Source of the DNA: DASUWK01 sp036378435
GTDB taxonomy: Bacteria > Chloroflexota > Dormibacteria > Dormibacterales > Dormibacteraceae
Length of the DNA stretch: 39,860 nt
Assembly: GCA_036378435.1 (NCBI GenBank)
Contig: DASUWK010000063.1
Location: 1-39,860, forward strand
Direction: 5' to 3'
The notes below the pieces were generated by a model, which was not told the origin of the DNA, made no database searches, and saw only the letters and a list, made by a program, of their open reading frames with translations. Each line of letters starts with the position of its first letter. Positions within the stretch are counted from its first letter, which is position 1. Below are positions 7,306 to 15,340 of the stretch, piece by piece. The position numbers and the translations under genes were made by a program.

Positions 7306-8538
7306 TCACGTCACGAGGCTCCAGAGGTCGGTGCTCTCGTCCGCCAGCGCGGAGGCGTCGAGCTCCTGCCGGCCGGCGATCAGCTTGGCGCAGGCGGCCA
7401 GCTCGGAGTCCGGCTCCACTTCGGGGTCGCCACCGCGGTTGAGTCCGACCGCGGCCAGCAGCCGCCGGTCCTGGATGTAGAGGCCGACCAGTTTCGCCTC
7501 TTCGAGGCTGCCCCGGATCACGACTTCGTCCCAGCGCCTCGCGAAGCCGACGTACTCAAGCTTGTGCTCGTACTGGTCCGACCAGAACGAGAACATGTAG
7601 TCGTACGGGCGGCCGCGGCCGAGCATAGCGAGGGCGGCGGCGCGGCCGTGCTTCTCAGCGTTGTTGTAGTGCTCGACCCGCAGCCGGCCGAACAGCGGGT
7701 GACTCATGTTCGCGACGTCGCCACAGGCGAAGACGTTCGGCAGGTTGGTCCGGCACAGCTCGTCCACCAGGACGCCGTTGTCCAGCGCCGCCCCGCTGCC
7801 TTCTAGGACCTCCACGTTCGGCTGGATCCCGACCGCGGCGATGGCCGCCGAGCACTCGATGGTCCGGCCGGACTCGGTGCGTACCCGCTCCAACACCGAC
7901 GCGCCCTCGAAGGCCGCGACGCTGTCGCCCGCGACGAGCTCAACGCCCTTCTCGGAGTGGAGGCGGCCGAGCACCCCTCCGATCTCCTCGCCGAGGACAC
8001 GCAACAGCGGCGCGGGCTCGGGGAACACCGTGGTCACCTGGGCTCCCATCTGCGTGAGCGAGGCCGCGACCTCCGCCCCGATGAAGCTCATGCCGGCGAT
8101 CACGATCCGGCCTCCTGACGCGGCGGCAGCCTGGATGCGGTCCGACTCCGCCTGGGTGCGCAGCTGGAGCACGCCCTGCAGGTCGGCTCCGGCCATGGAA
8201 GGTGTGCGAGTGCGTCCGCCGGTGGCGATCAGGAGCTCGTCGTAGGGGATGCGCTCGCCGGCGGCGCTGACCACGGCGCCCTCGTTGGGCTCGACTCCGG
8301 CGACCTCCACGTCGGTCCGCAGCTCGACGCCGTTGTCGGCATACCAGTCGGGCTCCCGCACGAACCAGCCGGACAGCTCTTCCTCTCGCCTCAGGTAGCC
8401 CTTCGACAGCGGTGGGCGGCCGAAAGGAACTCCAGGCTCGTTGCCGAGGATGACGATCTCGCCTTCGTAGCCCTCGTCCCGCAATGTTGCCGCCGCGTTG
8501 CCCCCGGCCATGCCGCCGCCGATGATCACAACGCCCAT
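7306..8538 (-). CDS. FAD-dependent ferredoxin/rubredoxin reductase-like oxidoreductase
   Basis: A 410-residue pyridine-nucleotide-disulphide-type flavoprotein resembling ferredoxin reductases of oxygenase systems (BphA4/ThcD/AIFM-like). The N-terminal VIIGGGMAGGNAA Rossmann motif binds FAD. GRPPLSKGYL near residue 39 is typical of this subfamily, a second Rossmann region follows RIVIAGMSFIGAEVA near 145, and NVFACGDVAN near 270 is the second FAD-contact motif. The start is ATG 8538: TACGCT at 8545-8550 lies exactly 6 nt upstream and no Shine-Dalgarno is present, suggesting leaderless translation from its own promoter. No ferredoxin or oxygenase gene is adjacent, so its electron partner is unknown. 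Confidence 0.9.
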   Translation of the reverse strand: MGVVIIGGGMAGGNAAATLRDEGYEGEIVILGNEPGVPFGRPPLSKGYLRREEELSGWFVREPDWYADNGVELRTDVEVAGVEPNEGAVVSAAGERIPYDELLIATGGRTRTPSMAGADLQGVLQLRTQAESDRIQAAAASGGRIVIAGMSFIGAEVAASLTQMGAQVTTVFPEPAPLLRVLGEEIGGVLGRLHSEKGVELVAGDSVAAFEGASVLERVRTESGRTIECSAAIAAVGIQPNVEVLEGSGAALDNGVLVDELCRTNLPNVFACGDVANMSHPLFGRLRVEHYNNAEKHGRAAALAMLGRGRPYDYMFSFWSDQYEHKLEYVGFARRWDEVVIRGSLEEAKLVGLYIQDRRLLAAVGLNRGGDPEVEPDSELAACAKLIAGRQELDASALADESTDLWSLVT

Positions 8539-8544
8539 CTGCCC

Positions 8545-8550
8545 AGCGTA
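8545..8550 (-). promoter_or_regulatory. Putative leaderless -10 (TACGCT) of the flavoprotein gene
   Basis: TACGCT on the minus strand is followed by 6 nt and then the ATG at 8538. It lies in the 19-bp gap after the ChrA stop codon, so the flavoprotein gene can be transcribed independently. Confidence 0.45.
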
Positions 8551-8557
8551 TCTAGCG

Positions 8558-9655
8558 CTACCGGATCAAAGCCAGGTGGAGATACCCGACGGCCGCGCCG
8601 AGGGCCACCGCGGCCGGTGCGGCGAGCGGCCGCCACCACACGACGGCGAAGGCCGCCAGCGCGAAGGCGGCGGTGACGGCATCGACGACCGCGGTGCGCG
8701 CCAGCTCGAAGGCGACCCCGAGGACAAGCCCGATGACCGCGGCGTTGACGACCTCGAGCAGCAGGCGCACGGCTCGGCTGGTCTCCGTCCAGCGGACCAG
8801 CCGGTCGAGCAGGGGCACCAAAGCCAGGCCCGGCAGGAAGATCGCGAGGCTGGCCAGCAGGGCGCCGGGCACACCGGCGAAGAGGAAGCCGAGGAACGTG
8901 GCGACGGTGAACACCGGCCCGGGCGTCACCTGGCTGAGGGCGACCGCATCCACGAGCTGCGCCGGGCGCAGCCAGTGCAGGCCGGCGACGAAGTCGGTGT
9001 TCAGGAACGCGAACAGGACGTACCCGCTGCCGAAGGAGATCACGCCGATCTTCAAGAAGGTCAGGAACAGGGGGACGAGCCGCTCCGGGTGTGGCGCCAA
9101 AGCAGCAACCAAGGTGGTCGCGGTGGGCGTCCGCCGTGCAGCGGCGACAAAGGCGCCCGCCACCCCGGCCAAGGCCAGGATCGCGACCGGGTTGACGCCG
9201 GCAACGTAGAGCGCGAAGGCCGCGGGGACCGCCACGAGAAGAGCTCGCTGCTTGACCAGGTGCCGCAGAAGGTCCAAGGCCGCCCAAGCCACGATGCCCA
9301 CCACGACCGGCCGGACACCGTAGAAGAGATCGCGCGCGAGGGGCGCGGCGGCGTAGCGGTCGTAGAGATAGGCCAGAGCGAGCATGATCGCCAGCGCAGG
9401 AGTGATGAAGCACACCGCGGCCGTGGCGAGGCCGGGCCAGCCGGCCAGCCGGTAGCCGAGGAACATCGCGAGCTCGGTCGAGCTAGGTCCGGGGATGAGG
9501 TTGCAGGCGGCGAACATGCGATTGAACTCCGCCTGCTCGATCCACCGCCGCCGCTCGACCACGGCGCGGCGCATCAGCGCGACATGCGCGGCCGGCCCGC
9601 CGAACGCGGCGAGGCCGACCAGCGCTAGACCCAGGCCGACGCGGAGCGGGCGCAC
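8558..9655 (-). CDS. chrA: ChrA-type chromate transporter (two-domain)
   Basis: Membrane protein of about 365 residues with two CHR domains. The N-terminal domain shows AAFGGPAAHVALMRR and NLIPGPSSTELAMFLGY. The C-terminal half repeats the pattern as SFGSGYVLFAFL and SQVTPGPVFTVATFLGF. Long-chain ChrA proteins export chromate by proton or sulfate exchange; here the real ion is not shown by the sequence. The open frame extends to a GTG at 9757, but homologous proteins begin just before the FGGP segment, so I prefer the GTG at 9655. The gene is divergent from the glycoside hydrolase and 19 bp upstream of the flavoprotein gene. No chrB-like regulator is nearby. Confidence 0.85.
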   Translation of the reverse strand: MRPLRVGLGLALVGLAAFGGPAAHVALMRRAVVERRRWIEQAEFNRMFAACNLIPGPSSTELAMFLGYRLAGWPGLATAAVCFITPALAIMLALAYLYDRYAAAPLARDLFYGVRPVVVGIVAWAALDLLRHLVKQRALLVAVPAAFALYVAGVNPVAILALAGVAGAFVAAARRTPTATTLVAALAPHPERLVPLFLTFLKIGVISFGSGYVLFAFLNTDFVAGLHWLRPAQLVDAVALSQVTPGPVFTVATFLGFLFAGVPGALLASLAIFLPGLALVPLLDRLVRWTETSRAVRLLLEVVNAAVIGLVLGVAFELARTAVVDAVTAAFALAAFAVVWWRPLAAPAAVALGAAVGYLHLALIR

Positions 9656-9742
9656 GCACCAATTTGTCGCACGCCGGGCGCTCGTCGCCGGGGATTGACA
9701 GTCCTTTACCGCCCACGGACGATCCGGTCGGGACCACTGGCC

Positions 9743-9765
9743 TAGAGTCGCCCGCACCTCAGGAG
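9743..9765 (+). promoter_or_regulatory. -10 box (TAGAGT) and RBS of the glycoside hydrolase
   Basis: TAGAGT at 9743-9748 matches TANNNT. AGGAG at 9761-9765 sits 7 nt before the GTG at 9773, which supports that start. This gene therefore has a short leader, in contrast to the leaderless candidates. Confidence 0.45.
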
Positions 9766-9772
9766 CCCGCCA

Positions 9773-10924
9773 GTGTCCCTAGCCCTCGGTCCACTCTCTC
9801 GTCTGCGGCTCCCGAGCCTGGTGCTGGGCGCGGTCCTGGCGCTGTCATTCATCGTCACGCCCACGCAGCCGTCCTCCGCGCCCGAGGCGCGGCTTCTCTC
9901 CGCCTCGTCGGTCCAGGTGGGAACCAGCTTCAGCCCTTGGCGCGCCGAGAACCTGGGACTCGACTACCGCGCCGCGTTCGCGGAGCTGCTGGCGATGCAT
10001 TTCCGCGTGATCCGCGTGGCGGTGCGCTGGGACCAGGTGGAGGCATCCGGATACGACCAGCCCGACCTCCTGCTGCGCATGGCCGAGGCGGCCCATCAGC
10101 CGGTCGTGCTCGAGGTCGGCATGAAGTCCTTGGGTTGGCCCGAGTTCTACCTGCCTCCGGGCCTGCCGTCCACGCCGGACGGCGGCGACGTCGGCGCGAG
10201 CCACGCCGTGAGGGCGGAAGTCGTCGCCTACGTCAGGCAGACCGTGCTGCGCTACCGAGCGAGCCCGTCACTGGTCGCGTGGCAGGTCGAGAACGAGCCT
10301 TTCAATCCGGCCGGCCCGCATCACTGGTACATCGACCAGGAGACCGTGAAGGCGGAGATGAACGCGGTTCGTGCGCTGGACCCCCGCCCGCTGGAAGTCA
10401 ACGCGTTCACGCACTTCAACCTCCTGCTGGACCGTGCCTCGACGGGCGGCGGCTTGTCGCCGGCGAGCTTCCTGGGCTTCGACGCGCCCTACGCGGAGAC
10501 CGAAGCGCTCGGCGTCGAGCACCGCGGCGACGTCCTGGGACTCGACGTCTACACCCACATCGGGTACGACGTCCTCGGACAGCGCGGCGTCACGACGGCC
10601 GATCCCGACTGGGCTGAGAGCGCCGGCCGCTGGGCGGCGAAGGCCCGCGACCAGCGGAAGCTGGCCTGGGTCATGGAGGCACAGGCGGAGCCGTGGGAGG
10701 CGTCGCCCAGCACCAACGCCCATCCGCAGAGCCTGCGCCCCACCGACATCAAGGCCAACGTCGACGCCCTGAAAGCTGCTGGATTCAACACGGTCGTGCT
10801 TTGGGGCAGTGAGTACTGGCTCTCGCGCGAGCAGGCGGGCGATCCCACCTGGGTGCGCGCCGTCGACCAGGTCCTGACCGAGCAGCGCGCGGCCCCCGCA
10901 TTGACGCGGGGGCACGGACTGTAG
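9773..10924 (+). CDS. Secreted glycoside hydrolase, clan GH-A (cellulase/GH5-like)
   Basis: A 383-residue exported (beta/alpha)8-barrel hydrolase. Residues 1-36 form a signal peptide with a hydrophobic core LVLGAVLALSFIV. The barrel carries the clan GH-A acid/base motif AWQVENEPF (N174-E175) and a likely nucleophile in WVMEAQAEPW (E302), with GTSFSPW near the first strand. VRWDQVE at 85-90 resembles the second-strand segment of GH5/GH42-type enzymes. The exact family and substrate cannot be set. The start is GTG 9773 with AGGAG 7 nt upstream. It is monocistronic, divergent from chrA and convergent with msrA, whose stop lies 4 bp past this gene's stop. Expected to act on extracellular or cell-wall polysaccharide. 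Confidence 0.75.
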   Translation: MSLALGPLSRLRLPSLVLGAVLALSFIVTPTQPSSAPEARLLSASSVQVGTSFSPWRAENLGLDYRAAFAELLAMHFRVIRVAVRWDQVEASGYDQPDLLLRMAEAAHQPVVLEVGMKSLGWPEFYLPPGLPSTPDGGDVGASHAVRAEVVAYVRQTVLRYRASPSLVAWQVENEPFNPAGPHHWYIDQETVKAEMNAVRALDPRPLEVNAFTHFNLLLDRASTGGGLSPASFLGFDAPYAETEALGVEHRGDVLGLDVYTHIGYDVLGQRGVTTADPDWAESAGRWAAKARDQRKLAWVMEAQAEPWEASPSTNAHPQSLRPTDIKANVDALKAAGFNTVVLWGSEYWLSREQAGDPTWVRAVDQVLTEQRAAPALTRGHGL

Positions 10925-10928
10925 TCGC

Positions 10929-11579
10929 CTAGTTCCTTCTGATCGAGCAGCTGATCCCGGTCGAGTGGTCGGGACAGTAGCCGTACGGGTTCTTGTGCAG
11001 GTACTGCTGGTGGTAGCCCTCGGCGAAGTAGAACGGGTCCGCGTCGCGGATCTCGGTCGTGATCTCTCCATAGCCGGCCTTCGCCAGCGCGTCCTGGTAC
11101 GCCTGCCGGCTGGCCTCGGCGCTCGCGCGCTGGCCTTCTGAGCCGGTGAAGATCGCCGAGCGGTACTGCGTGCCGACATCATTGCCCTGGCGCATCCCCT
11201 GGGTGGGGTCGTGCGCTTCCCAGAAAGCCTTCAGCAGCTCGTCGTAAGAGATGCGGCGCGGATCGAAGACGACCCGCACGGCCTCGGCGTGGCCTGTGCG
11301 GCCGGAGCAGACCTCCTCATAGGTCGGGTTCTCGGTGTAGCCACCCTCGTAGCCGGCCGCCGTCGTGTAGACGCCGGGCAGCTGCCAGAACATCTTCTCC
11401 TCGCCCCAGAAGCAGCCGAGGGCGAACTCGGCCACCTCCATCCCCTCCGGGTAGGGAGGCGCCATCGGGGTGCCGAGCACGGCATGCGTGCCCACCTCTT
11501 CGACGGGCTGCGACCGTCCGGGCAGCGCCTGCTCAGCGGTCGGCAGGGACGACTTCGATCCGAAGGAGAGCCATTTCAT
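10929..11579 (-). CDS. msrA: Peptide methionine-(S)-sulfoxide reductase MsrA
   Basis: Repairs methionine-S-sulfoxide. The 216-residue product has the catalytic GCFWG motif (C56), GYEGG and GTQYRSAIF, the EGYHQQYLHKNPYGYC block and a C-terminal resolving-cysteine region STGISCSI. The start is not certain: ATG 11579 gives an N-terminus (MKWLSF...LPTAEQALPGR) common to MsrA proteins with this PxxxALPGR preamble, while in-frame ATG 11597 and TTG 11612 would overlap the upstream kinase-like gene. It follows that gene by 10 bp with the 11579 start, so it is probably last in the monooxygenase, kinase, msrA transcript. Confidence 0.93.
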   Translation of the reverse strand: MKWLSFGSKSSLPTAEQALPGRSQPVEEVGTHAVLGTPMAPPYPEGMEVAEFALGCFWGEEKMFWQLPGVYTTAAGYEGGYTENPTYEEVCSGRTGHAEAVRVVFDPRRISYDELLKAFWEAHDPTQGMRQGNDVGTQYRSAIFTGSEGQRASAEASRQAYQDALAKAGYGEITTEIRDADPFYFAEGYHQQYLHKNPYGYCPDHSTGISCSIRRN

Positions 11580-11589
11580 CACCGCGTTT

Positions 11590-12486
11590 CTACCCATCTC
11601 CAGGAGCGGCAATTCCCCATCCGATCCAGCGCGTCGTGTCTTCGTTCACCTCGTGCGGCGCCCTGAGCATGCTCACGAATGTCGCGATGTCGTCGAGCCG
11701 CCAGCGCAGCCGGAAGAGCCGCATCGCGCGCGGGTCCGGCGCGACCCCGGTGATCCGCGCGTAGTGCTCCAGGGCTTCCGGATGCCCGTCCAACCAGCAC
11801 AGGTCGCGCTCGCGCGGCGCCCGCGCGACCGTGTCCCAGTCCAGGAGCACGAGGCGCCCGCCGACGCGGAGCAGGTTCCCCGGGTGCGGCTCGCCGTGAG
11901 TGGTGACGTCGCTGCCCGCCCCGACCGCCTCACTGAGCTCGTCGAGCTCCCGCAGCAGGGCACGGATCAAGCCGGCGCGCGCCGCGGTCGCCTGCCGCGC
12001 GCGCTCCGAGTAAGGGCCCGCGTTCCAAGGCGAATCCAGGTCGTTCAGCGCTCGCTCGAGCTCGCCCCGGACCGGGACCAGCTCCGCCAGGTCCGGCGCC
12101 GAGACAGCAGCGGTGTGAACCGCGGCCAGCATCTCCGCCAGCTCCAGCGCGGAATCCGCATCCAGCCGTGCGTGGAACTCGTAGCCCTCGCCCTTCAAAT
12201 ATGGATACAGAGCCAGCGCCCAGCGTGGAGTCGGCTGCACGACGAGCCGGCCGTCGAGTGCGGCCAGCGGGGCGACGACGAAGTCGAGAGCGGCCTCCCG
12301 GAGGGCGGCCGCTGTCTGGAGCGCTGCCAGCAGCCCGCCCAGCGGCTTCTGCGCGAGGTCGTCGGCCGTCACCCAGAAGGCGCCCACGCGCCAGTGATAG
12401 CTGCCGCCGCCGACGGCCACGTATTCGCAGTCACCGCTGAGGCTCCAGCCGTCCTCGACGGCCGCGCTGACCTGCTCCTCCGTTAG
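11590..12486 (-). CDS. APH-like phosphotransferase (aminoglycoside/choline-kinase fold), start unresolved
   Basis: Kinase-fold protein of about 300 residues related to spectinomycin phosphotransferase-like proteins. The catalytic loop reads THGEPHPGNLL and the metal-binding segment LVLLDWDTVARAPRERDL, in the usual order; VGGGSYHWRV near the N-terminus corresponds to the nucleotide-binding loop. The substrate is unknown. No ATG, GTG or TTG occurs where the domain begins; the nearest canonical in-frame start is a GTG at 12705, deep inside the preceding monooxygenase gene. A strong GGAGGAG (12475-12481) lies right after the monooxygenase stop and is followed by an in-frame GTC at 12471, which may be a near-cognate start or a changed GTG; CTG 12546 is another option. 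The coordinate given is the visible domain edge. Confidence 0.75.
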   Translation of the reverse strand, partial: LTEEQVSAAVEDGWSLSGDCEYVAVGGGSYHWRVGAFWVTADDLAQKPLGGLLAALQTAAALREAALDFVVAPLAALDGRLVVQPTPRWALALYPYLKGEGYEFHARLDADSALELAEMLAAVHTAAVSAPDLAELVPVRGELERALNDLDSPWNAGPYSERARQATAARAGLIRALLRELDELSEAVGAGSDVTTHGEPHPGNLLRVGGRLVLLDWDTVARAPRERDLCWLDGHPEALEHYARITGVAPDPRAMRLFRLRWRLDDIATFVSMLRAPHEVNEDTTRWIGWGIAAPGDG

Positions 12487-14294
12487 GTCAGTCGGCTGGG
12501 CTCGCGTCCGAACTCCAGGCCTTCGAAGCGGCCCGAGCTGCGCCAGGCGTCGAGGTAGCGGAAGTACTCGCTCGCCCCGAGGGGATAGCCGACGAGGTAC
12601 TTGACGCGCTGCTCGTCGATCTGGCCCTCGTTGTTGTAGTAGCCGGGCGTGCAGTCGTTGGAGACGAGCATCTGGCCGAGCCCGGTCAGCAGCAGGCTCA
12701 CCCACTCGTCCTCGGCCTCCTGACTGACCTCGACGGTGGTCAGCCCGTTCGCGCGCAGGTGGGCTATCTCGGCCGCGATCGTGCGCGCGGCTTCGCTCAG
12801 GTTGTGCGGAACGTTGGAGATCAGGTTCGCGCCCTGGACGGGCTGCACGAAGAAGAGGTTGGGGAAGCCGTGCACCTGCAGCCCGTGCAGCGAGCGCATG
12901 CCGTCCTTCCAGTGGTCGTCCAGCCGCAGGCCGTCGCGGCCGACGACATCGAAGCCAGCGCGCTCGGTGAACTCGATGCCGAATTCGAAGCCAGAGGCGT
13001 AGACGATGCAGTCGACCTCGTACTCGACCCCATCCACGACCACCGCGTGCTCGGTGATCCGCTCCACGCCGCGGCCGTCCGTGTCGACCAGCGTGACGTT
13101 GGGTCTGTTGTAGGTCTGCAGGTACTCGTCGTGGAAGCAGGGCCGCTTGCAGAGCTGGCGGTACCAGGCCTTGAGCCTGGCCGCGGTGTCACGGTCCTGC
13201 ACGATCGCGTCAACGCGCGCTCGGATCTCCTCCATCTTCGCGAAGTCGGCGTCCTCGTAAGCGGCCCTCAGCGTCTCGGCGCTCAGCTCCTCAGGCGGGT
13301 TCGCGAGGATCTGGTCGCGGATGCGCCGCGCGATGTCCGTCCAGCCGTCCATGACCAGGTCCTCGGTCGGCAAGCCGCCGGCCTGGTTGTCGGTGAAGTT
13401 CTCGAGCCAGCGCTGCTGCCAGCCGGGCGTGGCGATGCTCGCGAACCAGGCGGGGTCCAGCGGGCGGTTGTCGCGGACGTCGACCGATGACGGCGTGCGC
13501 TGAAACACATAGAGGTGGCCGGCGTCGCGTCCGAGGTGTGGGATGCACTGGATCGCCGTCGCGCCGGTCCCGATGATCGCCACCCGCTTGTCGGCGAGCT
13601 TGGCCAGGGGAGCGCCATCGGGATCGCCGCCGGTGTAGTCGTAATCCCAGCGGCTGGTGTGGAACGCATGCCCGCGGAAATCCTCGATGCCGGGGATGCC
13701 GGGCAGCTTCGGTACGTGCAGCGGCCCGACGCCCACCCCCACGAACTGAGCAGTGAAATCGTCCCCGCGGTTGGTCCAGAGCCGCCAGGCCTGGCGCTCG
13801 TCGTCCCAGCGTAGGTCGGTTACCTCCGTGTGGAAGAGGGCGTCTTCGTAGAGGTCGTACTGGCGGCCGATGCGCCGGCAGTGCTCGAGGATCTCCGGGC
13901 CGTGCGCGTACTTCTCGCTGGGCATGTGCCCGGTCTCTTCGAGCAGTGGCATGTAGACCAGCGCAGCGGTGTCGCACTGCGCGCCCGGATACCGGTTCCA
14001 GTACCAGGTGCCGCCGAAGTCGCCGCCCCTGTCGATCAGCCGGACGTCGCCGACGCCCGCCTCTTTGACGCGGGCCCCAGTCAGCAGGCCGGCGAAGCCG
14101 GCGCCGATGAAGGCCATGGTGACGTGGTCGGTCTTGGGCTCCCGCTCGACCACCGGCAGGTATGGGTCGACCAGGTATTCGGGGAACCGCGTGGAGATCC
14201 GGATGTACTGGTCGTTGCCGTCGGGACGGAGCCGTTTACGGCGCTCTTCGAGGTACTTGCGCCGCAGCGCCTCCTTGTCGATCGTGACCGTCAC
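12483..14294 (-). CDS. Baeyer-Villiger flavin monooxygenase
   Basis: A 603-residue FAD/NADPH monooxygenase expected to insert oxygen into ketones. It has a first Rossmann motif FIGAGFAGLLTG (62-73), the YPGAQCD stretch near 102-108, the BVMO fingerprint FRGHAFHTSRWD (206-217) fitting FxGxxxHxxxW[P/D], and a second Rossmann motif IGTGATAIQ (241-249). An N-terminal extension of about 55 residues precedes the FAD domain, as in larger BVMOs such as PAMO relatives. I chose GTG 14294 because TAGTCT lies 8 nt upstream and no Shine-Dalgarno is visible; an in-frame TTG at 14339 is less likely. Divergent from an AraC regulator; it heads the unit leading to the kinase-like gene and msrA. Confidence 0.92.
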   Translation of the reverse strand: MTVTIDKEALRRKYLEERRKRLRPDGNDQYIRISTRFPEYLVDPYLPVVEREPKTDHVTMAFIGAGFAGLLTGARVKEAGVGDVRLIDRGGDFGGTWYWNRYPGAQCDTAALVYMPLLEETGHMPSEKYAHGPEILEHCRRIGRQYDLYEDALFHTEVTDLRWDDERQAWRLWTNRGDDFTAQFVGVGVGPLHVPKLPGIPGIEDFRGHAFHTSRWDYDYTGGDPDGAPLAKLADKRVAIIGTGATAIQCIPHLGRDAGHLYVFQRTPSSVDVRDNRPLDPAWFASIATPGWQQRWLENFTDNQAGGLPTEDLVMDGWTDIARRIRDQILANPPEELSAETLRAAYEDADFAKMEEIRARVDAIVQDRDTAARLKAWYRQLCKRPCFHDEYLQTYNRPNVTLVDTDGRGVERITEHAVVVDGVEYEVDCIVYASGFEFGIEFTERAGFDVVGRDGLRLDDHWKDGMRSLHGLQVHGFPNLFFVQPVQGANLISNVPHNLSEAARTIAAEIAHLRANGLTTVEVSQEAEDEWVSLLLTGLGQMLVSNDCTPGYYNNEGQIDEQRVKYLVGYPLGASEYFRYLDAWRSSGRFEGLEFGREPSRLT

Positions 14295-14302
14295 TCGATT
14301 GG

Positions 14303-14308
14303 AGACTA
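14303..14308 (-). promoter_or_regulatory. Putative leaderless -10 (TAGTCT) of the monooxygenase
   Basis: TAGTCT on the minus strand ends 8 nt before the GTG at 14294. It lies back to back with the AraC gene's own TANNNT box in a 62-bp divergent gap. Confidence 0.4.
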
Positions 14309-14344
14309 GCAAGTGACCCGGGCGGAGAGCACGCGTCAATCGCT

Positions 14345-14350
14345 TAGCGT
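14345..14350 (+). promoter_or_regulatory. Putative leaderless -10 (TAGCGT) of the AraC gene
   Basis: TAGCGT is followed by exactly 6 nt (GGCGGT) and the GTG start at 14357. No Shine-Dalgarno is present. Confidence 0.45.
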
Positions 14351-14356
14351 GGCGGT

Positions 14357-14806
14357 GTGACCCGGGAAGCGGAGGAGCTGAACCGTCGCCTGCTGCGGGC
14401 TCGCGACGTCATGGATCGCACCTATTCGGAGCCGCTGGACGTCGTGGCGGTCGCGGCCGTCGCTTTCATGTCCGAGGCCCACTTCATCAGGAGCTTTCGG
14501 GCCGTGTTTGGCGAGACGCCGCACCGCTACTTGCAGCGACGGCGGGTCGAGAGATCGATGTTCCTGCTCCGAGAGACGGACCGCAGCGTCACGGACATCT
14601 GCTTCGACGTCGGCTTCTCCAGCCGCGCGACGTTCGTCCGCACCTTTCGCGAGATCGTCGGCGAGACGCCGACCGGCTACCGGCGGGGCCATCCGCCGAT
14701 GGACGCGCCGAACTGCTTCCAGCTCATGGCCACCCGCCCGATGTTCCCGCTGCGGCCGCCGCGATCGAGCAGTTTTGGACACGAGGCGCGGGAGGCCGCT
14801 CACTAG
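14357..14806 (+). CDS. AraC-family transcriptional regulator, DNA-binding domain only
   Basis: A 149-residue protein consisting almost entirely of the tandem helix-turn-helix of AraC/XylS regulators. The first HTH spans VAAVAFMSEAHFIRSFRAVFG, followed by ETPHRYLQRRRVERSMFLL, and the second is seen as VTDICFDVGFSSRATFVRTF with ETPTGYRRG. There is no N-terminal ligand-binding domain, so it belongs to the small AraC proteins often found next to a VOC-fold protein; here such a gene follows 48 bp downstream. The start is GTG 14357 with a leaderless-type -10. It probably controls itself, the VOC gene, or the divergent monooxygenase; the target is inferred only from position. Confidence 0.9.
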   Translation: MTREAEELNRRLLRARDVMDRTYSEPLDVVAVAAVAFMSEAHFIRSFRAVFGETPHRYLQRRRVERSMFLLRETDRSVTDICFDVGFSSRATFVRTFREIVGETPTGYRRGHPPMDAPNCFQLMATRPMFPLRPPRSSSFGHEAREAAH

Positions 14807-14844
14807 CATCGTGGCGATTCACGTCAACAATCTGTGTGAAGGAG
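14804..14844 (+). promoter_or_regulatory. Candidate -10 (TAGCAT), inverted repeat and RBS before the VOC gene
   Basis: TAGCAT (14804-14809) overlaps the AraC stop codon. An imperfect inverted repeat TTCAC (14818-14822) with GTGAA (14836-14840) lies about where transcription would begin, and AAGGAG (14839-14844) precedes the ATG at 14855 by 10 nt. The repeat could be a regulator site, possibly for the adjacent AraC protein. Confidence 0.3.
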
Positions 14845-14854
14845 CGTCGCAAGG

Positions 14855-15286
14855 ATGATCAGCAGCCTCAACGTCACCGCCATCAAAGTCCTGGACCAGG
14901 ACGAAGCCCTCGACTTCTACGTCAACAAGCTCGGCCTGGAGGTCGCACAGGACTTCAACCAGGGACCGGTCCGCTGGCTCACAGTGCGTGCCCCGGGCAC
15001 GCCGGACACCGAGATCTATCTCGAGAAGCCCGAGCCGCCGATGTACGACGAAGCGACGGCCGACCAGCTGCGCGAGCTGATCACCAAGGGCGCCGTCGGC
15101 TGGGTGGCCTTCAAGACCGACGACTGCCGCGCGCTCTACGAGACCCTCAAGTCGCGCGGCGTGTCGGACTTCACCCAGGAGCCGACAGACCACTTCTACG
15201 GCACCGACATGGGGATCCGCGACCCGTTCGGCAACGGCATCCGAATCCTGCAGCCGGCCAAGGCACAGCAGGCCAGCGCCAGCTAG
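14855..15286 (+). CDS. VOC-fold (glyoxalase/bleomycin-resistance superfamily) protein
   Basis: A 143-residue protein with the beta-alpha-beta-beta-beta modules of the vicinal oxygen chelate superfamily. It begins NVTAIKVLDQDEALDFYVNKLGLEV, a canonical first module, and ends with YGTDMGIRDPFGNGIRILQP, in which the D-x-x-GN turn is typical. The usual first metal-binding His is replaced around IKV, so metal binding and enzymatic activity are unclear. These proteins are commonly encoded next to small AraC regulators, as here. A start at ATG 14855 gives a complete fold. It may bind or detoxify a small molecule sensed by this locus; the specific role is unknown. Confidence 0.88.
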   Translation: MISSLNVTAIKVLDQDEALDFYVNKLGLEVAQDFNQGPVRWLTVRAPGTPDTEIYLEKPEPPMYDEATADQLRELITKGAVGWVAFKTDDCRALYETLKSRGVSDFTQEPTDHFYGTDMGIRDPFGNGIRILQPAKAQQASAS

Positions 15287-15299
15287 CAGAGCGGCGGGG

Positions 15300-15325
15300 G
15301 TGACCGGCTCGCGCGGGCCGGTCAC
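15300..15325 (+). terminator. GC-rich hairpin after the VOC gene
   Basis: A perfect 9-bp stem, GTGACCGGC with GCCGGTCAC, closes an 8-nt loop and is followed by CTTATCG rather than a U-run. It starts 13 nt after the stop codon, fitting an intrinsic or Rho-assisted terminator. Confidence 0.5.
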
Positions 15326-15340
15326 CTTATCGACAGATGG

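Noticed and set aside
6954..7442. Open frame spanning the 7.2-kb palindromes as a small gene
   Set aside because: It starts inside the phosphorylase gene in another frame and ends opposite the flavoprotein gene; no RBS or recognisable content, so the 42-bp in-frame period is taken as coincidence.
9695..9700. TTGACA as the -35 of the glycoside hydrolase promoter
   Set aside because: It is 42 bp from TAGAGT, far beyond a workable spacing, and no other -10 is well placed.
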